From NCBI GenBank assembly GCA_004017535.1, contig SAJS01000017.1, positions 62,001 to 126,000 on the forward strand: 64,000 bases of DNA. Direction: 5' to 3'. The stretch is from Mesorhizobium sp. GTDB lineage: Bacteria; Pseudomonadota; Alphaproteobacteria; Rhizobiales; Rhizobiaceae. This document shows, piece after piece, positions 60,094 to 64,000 of this stretch; within the stretch, counting starts at the first letter, position 1; each line of letters opens with the position of its first letter. The notes under the pieces are model-generated. The model was given only the letters and a program-made list of their open reading frames with translations. It had not been told where the DNA came from and ran no database searches. The position numbers were made by a program, and so were the translations under genes.

Positions 60094-61275
60094 TCACAAT
60101 TCGAAGCGCAGCAGGCCGAACGACGGCGTCCCGGCGTCGGCGCGGCGGCTGCCGGCGCCTGGCGCAAGCAAGCCGACGCCGCGCAGCGGGGACAGGTCCC
60201 TGAGCGGCCAATCCCTGTCATCGTCATTGCGGGCCGCGCGCGAAGCGGCTGCCGCTTCTTCTGCGGTGCAGATGCTGGCTACATAGGACGGATCGCTGCC
60301 GAACACCGCCCCGCGCCGGGCAAGCTTGTCATATTGCAGCGGCAGGGTGTTCCGAACGCCGGCGAGCCCGAGGCCGCCCTTGGCATCGATCGACATCATC
60401 TCGTTCATGCACATCTTGCCAGGCTCGACGCACAGATTGAGGACGGCGCCGTAGAGCTCGGGATCAACGGAGGCATAGTGCCGGACCGGCTCGTTCTCGC
60501 TCGGGCGTTCAAGCTCGAGATAGGTTTCGCGGTTGAGCGTGGCCGGCGCGCTCTTGGCCTGCGCCACCCAATCGGCGAAGGCCAGGTCCGAGACGCCGTG
60601 GAAGGCGAAGCGCATGCCGGAGAATCCGGCGCCGCTGTAATTGGCCGAGAAGCCGGCATAGGTGCCTGGACGGTTAATGACGGCGTGCAGCTTCGTCTCC
60701 ATGGCGGGCATGGCGTAGATCTGCCCGGCAAGGGCTGGAATGTAGAAGGAATTCATCACCGTCGACGAGGTGATGCGGAAGTCGATCGGCTGGTTGACCG
60801 GGGCCGCCAGCTCATTGACGGATGCGATGCCGTAGTCCGGATAGATGAAGAGCCATTTCCAGTCGAGCGCGACGACTTCGACCCTGAGCAGCTTATGGTT
60901 CTGCGTGACCGGCTGTCCGGGCTCGATGCGGTCGATGCGCCGGTAAGGATCGAGCAGATGCGTGCCGAGCCAGGTCAGCGCGCCGAGGCATATGATGATG
61001 AGCAGAGGCGCTGCCCAGATCACCAGCTCCAGCTTGGTCGAATGGTCCCAGTCGGGCGTGTAGGTCGCCGTCGTGCTGGACTGCCGGTAGCGCCAGGCGA
61101 ACAGCACGGTCAGCGCCATGACGGGCACGATGATGAGCAGCATCAAAAGGGTAGAGACGACGAGGAGGTCACGCTGCTGTACTGCCACGTCGCCCGCAGG
61201 CGCCAGCACGACGAAGTCGCAGCCGCTGAGCAGCACGGCCAGGGGGAACAGAAGCAAGGCTCCGGATCGTTTCAT
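60094..61275 (-). CDS. cyoA: CyoA: cytochrome o ubiquinol oxidase subunit II
   Basis: This is a 393-residue lipoprotein with lipobox AVLLSGC (lipid on Cys near residue 19), two membrane helices ([25 protein letters not shown] and [23 protein letters not shown]) and a cupredoxin-like domain ([49 protein letters not shown]). It lacks CuA cysteines, as expected for a quinol oxidase. The tail from about 330 is longer than in E. coli. It is the first gene of the transcript and shares an upstream region with the MFS gene. Confidence 0.95.
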   Translation of the reverse strand: MKRSGALLLFPLAVLLSGCDFVVLAPAGDVAVQQRDLLVVSTLLMLLIIVPVMALTVLFAWRYRQSSTTATYTPDWDHSTKLELVIWAAPLLIIICLGALTWLGTHLLDPYRRIDRIEPGQPVTQNHKLLRVEVVALDWKWLFIYPDYGIASVNELAAPVNQPIDFRITSSTVMNSFYIPALAGQIYAMPAMETKLHAVINRPGTYAGFSANYSGAGFSGMRFAFHGVSDLAFADWVAQAKSAPATLNRETYLELERPSENEPVRHYASVDPELYGAVLNLCVEPGKMCMNEMMSIDAKGGLGLAGVRNTLPLQYDKLARRGAVFGSDPSYVASICTAEEAAAASRAARNDDDRDWPLRDLSPLRGVGLLAPGAGSRRADAGTPSFGLLRFEL

Positions 61276-61366
61276 CAAATGCTGCTCTCGATCATCCGGC
61301 GCAACAGGCCTATCATGTTGCAATGCGGTATCGACCAACGGCTACCGCTGACGGGCCTGAGACGAC

Positions 61367-61385
61367 ATTGGACAATTTGTCCAAT
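61367..61385. promoter_or_regulatory. Perfect 19-bp palindrome between cyoA and the MFS gene
   Basis: ATTGGACAA-T-TTGTCCAAT is an exact inverted repeat with 9-bp arms. It lies about 90 bases upstream of both cyoA and the divergent transporter gene in a 198-base spacer that holds no gene. Its symmetry and place make it a probable operator for a dimeric regulator; the protein is not identified. Confidence 0.7.
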
Positions 61386-61473
61386 GCCCAGTCGGCGCGG
61401 CTTTGGCGAAAGTGTGCAACGCACAATGAGATGACAATCGCGTCCTGCATATAACTCGGTGGCGGCGGAATAG

Positions 61474-62787
61474 ATGGCTGAAACTTCGACTGCCGAAACT
61501 GACAGCAGGCTGATCGGCTCGCATCACGGCCAGGTCAGCGCTGGCGATATCGCTGTCGGCGTGATCATCGGCAGAACGTCGGAGTTCTTCGATTTCTTCG
61601 TCTACGCGATCGCTTCCGTGATCGTGTTCCCCAAGCTTGTCTTTCCGACGCACGATCCGCTGGTCGGAACGCTTTACTCTTTCGCCATCTTCGCGCTGGC
61701 CTTCATCGCGCGTCCGTTCGGCACGGTGCTGTTCATGGCGATCGACCGCGCCTATGGCCGTGGCGCCAAGCTGACAATCGCGCTGTTCCTGCTTGGCACC
61801 TCGACCGTCGCCATGGCGTTCCTGCCGTCCTATGAAGATGTCGGCGCTGTCGCCGCCTGGCTGCTGGCGCTTACCCGCTTCCTGCAGGGGCTGGCGCTCG
61901 GCGGAACATGGGATGGGCTGCCCTCGCTGCTGGCGCTGAACGCGCCGCAGAACCGGCGCGGCATCTATGCGATGATCCCGCAGCTCGGCGCACCGATCGG
62001 GCTTATCGTGGCAAGCTCGCTGTTCGCCTTCTTCGTCGCCAATCTCTCGGCCGACGATTTCTTCGCCTGGGGCTGGCGCTATCCGTTCTTCGTCGCTTTC
62101 GCCATCAATGTCGTGGCGCTGTTTGCCAGGCTGCGCATCGTCGTCACGCCCGAATTCTCGAAGCTCTACGAGAGCGGCGACCTGCAGCCGACCCGCATCA
62201 GGGACATGATCAGCACGGAAGGCCGCAACGTCGTCGTCGGCGCCTTCGCGCCGCTGGCGAGCTTCGCACTGTTCCATATGGTGACGGTGTTCCCGCTGTC
62301 ATGGGTGTTCCTGTTCACCAATGAAGGGCCGGAGCGCTTCCTGGTCATCGAGGCGGTGAGCGCACTGTTCGGCATCGCCGCGATCGTCGCATCGGGCCCG
62401 CTGGCCGACCGCGTCGGACGCCGCGCCCTGCTCGGCGGCGGCGCCGTCGCCATCGCCGCTTTCAGCGGCTTTGCCCCGCAGCTTCTCAATGGCGGCACCG
62501 TCGGCGAGACCGTGTTCATGGTGCTGGGCTTCATCCTGCTGGGCCTGAGCTTCGGACAATCCTCGGGCGTCGTCGCGTCGAGCTTCTCGCGCCAGCATCG
62601 CTATACCGGCTCGGCGGTGACATCGGACCTCGCCTGGATGTTCGGCGCCGGCTTCGCGCCGCTTGCCGCGCTGCTGCTGGCCGGCACTTTCGGCCTCATC
62701 GCCGCCGGCGCTTATCTGCTTTCAGGCGCGGCCTGCACGCTGATCGCGCTGTGGATCGACAGGCAGGCGTCAACGACAGGCCGCTAG
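61474..62787 (+). CDS. MFS transporter, metabolite:H+ symporter (MHS) type
   Basis: This 437-residue protein has 12 predicted membrane helices. The MHS-type loop motif between helices 2 and 3 is FGTVLFMAIDRAYGRGAKLTIALFLLGTSTVAMAFLPSY, and the second-half equivalent is GPLADRVGRRALLGGG. FLQGLALGGTWDGLPSLLALNAPQNRRGIYAMIPQLGAPIGL carries the usual substrate-region motif. Family members carry dicarboxylates, citrate or compatible solutes; no specific substrate can be assigned. Divergent arrangement with cyoA is seen in related bacteria. Confidence 0.88.
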   Translation: MAETSTAETDSRLIGSHHGQVSAGDIAVGVIIGRTSEFFDFFVYAIASVIVFPKLVFPTHDPLVGTLYSFAIFALAFIARPFGTVLFMAIDRAYGRGAKLTIALFLLGTSTVAMAFLPSYEDVGAVAAWLLALTRFLQGLALGGTWDGLPSLLALNAPQNRRGIYAMIPQLGAPIGLIVASSLFAFFVANLSADDFFAWGWRYPFFVAFAINVVALFARLRIVVTPEFSKLYESGDLQPTRIRDMISTEGRNVVVGAFAPLASFALFHMVTVFPLSWVFLFTNEGPERFLVIEAVSALFGIAAIVASGPLADRVGRRALLGGGAVAIAAFSGFAPQLLNGGTVGETVFMVLGFILLGLSFGQSSGVVASSFSRQHRYTGSAVTSDLAWMFGAGFAPLAALLLAGTFGLIAAGAYLLSGAACTLIALWIDRQASTTGR

Positions 62788-62822
62788 TACTCGGCCGCTA
62801 GCACGTTGTCGCGGGCACCCAA

Positions 62823-63842
62823 TCAGACCTGGTAGAAATCCCGATACCATTCGACGAAGCGCGGGACGCCGACCTCGATCGGGATCCTGGGCTTGAAGCC
62901 GGTCACCTCCTCGAGCGAGGTGATGTCGGCGTAGGTCGCCAGCACGTCGCCTGGCTGGAGCGGCATCAGGTTGCGGATTGCCTTGCGCCCAAGCGCGTCT
63001 TCCAGCACGTCGATCAGCCGGCTTAGTTGGACGGGTGAGCTGTCGCCGATGTTGTGGATCCTGTACGGCGCATTGCTGGTCGCGGGATCCGGGGCAGCGC
63101 TTGTCCAATCGGGATTGGGCGCCGCGGGATGCTCCATGACGCGGATCATGCCCTCGACGATGTCGTCGATGTAGGTGAAGTCCCGCTGCATGTTGCCATG
63201 GTTGAAGACGTCGATCGGCTGGCCGGCGAGGATGGCCTTGGTGAAGATGAACAAGGCCATGTCGGGCCGGCCCCACGGACCGTAGACGGTGAAGAAACGC
63301 AAGCCAGTGGTCGGCAGCCCGAACAAATGGCTGTAGGTATGAGCCATCAGCTCGTTCGCCTTCTTGCTGGCGGCATAGAGGCTCAAGGGATGGTCGGCGG
63401 AATCATGGACCGAGAACGGCATGCGCGTGCTGCCGCCATAGATCGAGCTCGACGATGCATAGACGAGATGACCGACCGAGGCCTGACGGCACCCTTCCAG
63501 GACGTTGAGGAAGCCGTTGAGGTTGCTCCGCGCATAGACGTGCGGATTGATCAGCGAATAGCGGACCCCGGCCTGCGCGGCGAGATTGACGACGATCTCC
63601 GGCGCGGCGGAAGCAAAGACCGCCGAGACGCCATCGCGGTCGGCGAGGTCGACATGCTCGAAGCGAAAATTCGCGAACGCTTTCAGCCGCTCGAGCCGTG
63701 CCTGCTTCAGGGCAACGTCGTAGTACTCGTTCATGGAATCGAGGCCGACAACCTGCCGACCTTCGGCGAGCAGCCGGTGGCAGAGGTGAAAGCCGATGAA
63801 GCCGGCTGCGCCGGTGATCAGGATAGGTCTGCTCGACGTCAA
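62823..63842 (-). CDS. NAD-dependent nucleotide-sugar epimerase, UDP-glucuronate 4-epimerase type
   Basis: The 339-residue enzyme is an extended short-chain dehydrogenase: NAD loop ILITGAAGFIGFHLCHRLL, LDSMNEYYDVALKQARLERL (typical of UDP-glucuronate 4-epimerase), VVNLAAQAGVRYSLINP, YASSSSIYGGSTRMPF, catalytic YAASKKANELMAHTYSHLFGLPTTGLRFFTVYGPWGRPDMALF and FNHGNMQRDFTYIDDIVEG. It should interconvert UDP-glucuronate and UDP-galacturonate for surface polysaccharide. It is followed, on the other strand, by the start of an unknown gene. Confidence 0.9.
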   Translation of the reverse strand: MTSSRPILITGAAGFIGFHLCHRLLAEGRQVVGLDSMNEYYDVALKQARLERLKAFANFRFEHVDLADRDGVSAVFASAAPEIVVNLAAQAGVRYSLINPHVYARSNLNGFLNVLEGCRQASVGHLVYASSSSIYGGSTRMPFSVHDSADHPLSLYAASKKANELMAHTYSHLFGLPTTGLRFFTVYGPWGRPDMALFIFTKAILAGQPIDVFNHGNMQRDFTYIDDIVEGMIRVMEHPAAPNPDWTSAAPDPATSNAPYRIHNIGDSSPVQLSRLIDVLEDALGRKAIRNLMPLQPGDVLATYADITSLEEVTGFKPRIPIEVGVPRFVEWYRDFYQV

Positions 63843-63860
63843 TCCATGCCCCCAAACGTT

Positions 63861-64000
63861 GTGGTCAGACCGGACCGATCTTTCGCCGACAGCCCGGGGT
63901 CACGTCCGGAATTCCTCAAGCCGGTCGAGAACTTGCGCCTTTTATGGCAGGCCGTCGACGAATTCAACGATACGCCTTTCTCCGCCGTCTCGATACGCTT
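63861..64000 (+). CDS. Possible 5' end of an unidentified gene, cut by the window edge
   Basis: An open frame runs to the right edge and reads RPEFLKPVENLRLLWQAVDEFNDTPFSAVSIR, which looks like real protein. A GTG at 63861 is the only start candidate visible. I do not recognise the family. The upstream neighbour makes a surface-polysaccharide sugar, so a related gene is possible but unproven. Confidence 0.35.
   Translation, partial: MVRPDRSFADSPGSRPEFLKPVENLRLLWQAVDEFNDTPFSAVSIR

Noticed and set aside
1-64000. tRNA, rRNA, insertion sequence, prophage or attachment-site sequences
   Set aside because: No transposase, integrase, tRNA cloverleaf or rRNA segment was recognised, although faint or partial ones could be missed by eye.

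Overview
The base composition is high in G+C. The gene set includes an imp-type type VI secretion system, the ehuABCD-eutABC-doeAB ectoine cluster in its rhizobial order, RegB/RegA-type redox regulation beside a cyo oxidase, and rhizobial intergenic palindromes. Together these point to an alphaproteobacterium of the Hyphomicrobiales, most likely Mesorhizobium or a close relative. The genus is an inference from gene content and repeats, because there is no rRNA in the window.

Region 1 (1-22,400) is one side of a type VI secretion locus. It holds the C-terminus of one TssM, TagF, a DUF2169 adaptor candidate, a ketosynthase-like protein, a PAAR-like (DUF4150) putative nuclease effector with a candidate immunity gene, a HEAT-repeat accessory protein, a DUF6484 protein and VgrG. 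Reading the other way are an FHA protein, a TssL-OmpA fusion, a second and complete TssM, a PP2C phosphatase, a Ser/Thr kinase, a DUF1036 protein and a two-domain peptidoglycan hydrolase. Kinase, phosphatase and FHA protein make up the threonine-phosphorylation switch of such systems.

Region 2 (22,400-30,700) is an unusual block of three caspase-like (peptidase C14) genes interleaved with OmpA-type cell-wall-binding proteins. The first caspase gene carries an 80-bp inversion that places its catalytic-cysteine motif on the opposite strand. Computationally re-inverting the segment restores one continuous reading frame. The second caspase ends in a cysteine-rich tail with a CXXCH motif. The third is an 849-residue protein with beta-repeat and Sel1 segments. 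A YceI-OmpA fusion, a small lipoprotein-like gene and a probable T6SS-associated helical protein complete the block.

Region 3 (30,900-39,700) holds a MalT-type LuxR regulator, a class II histone-deacetylase/acetylpolyamine-amidohydrolase homologue and a complete five-gene branched-chain/urea/amide-type ABC transporter.

Region 4 (39,700-54,400) is a complete ectoine/hydroxyectoine uptake and catabolism cluster. On the minus strand lie doeX and then doeC, doeD and an extra MDR oxidoreductase. On the plus strand lie enuR, then ehuABCD-eutABC-doeA-doeB. Import by Ehu, dehydroxylation by EutABC, ring opening by DoeA, deacetylation by DoeB, transamination by DoeD and oxidation by DoeC would yield aspartate.

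Region 5 (54,400-64,000) carries a RegB/RegA-type redox pair joined by overlapping genes to SURF1 and cyoDCBA (written in map order; transcribed cyoABCD-surf1-kinase-regulator). A divergent MFS transporter shares with cyoA an intergenic region containing a perfect 19-bp palindrome. A nucleotide-sugar epimerase and the start of an unidentified gene follow. No rRNA, tRNA, CRISPR array, insertion sequence or prophage was recognised.
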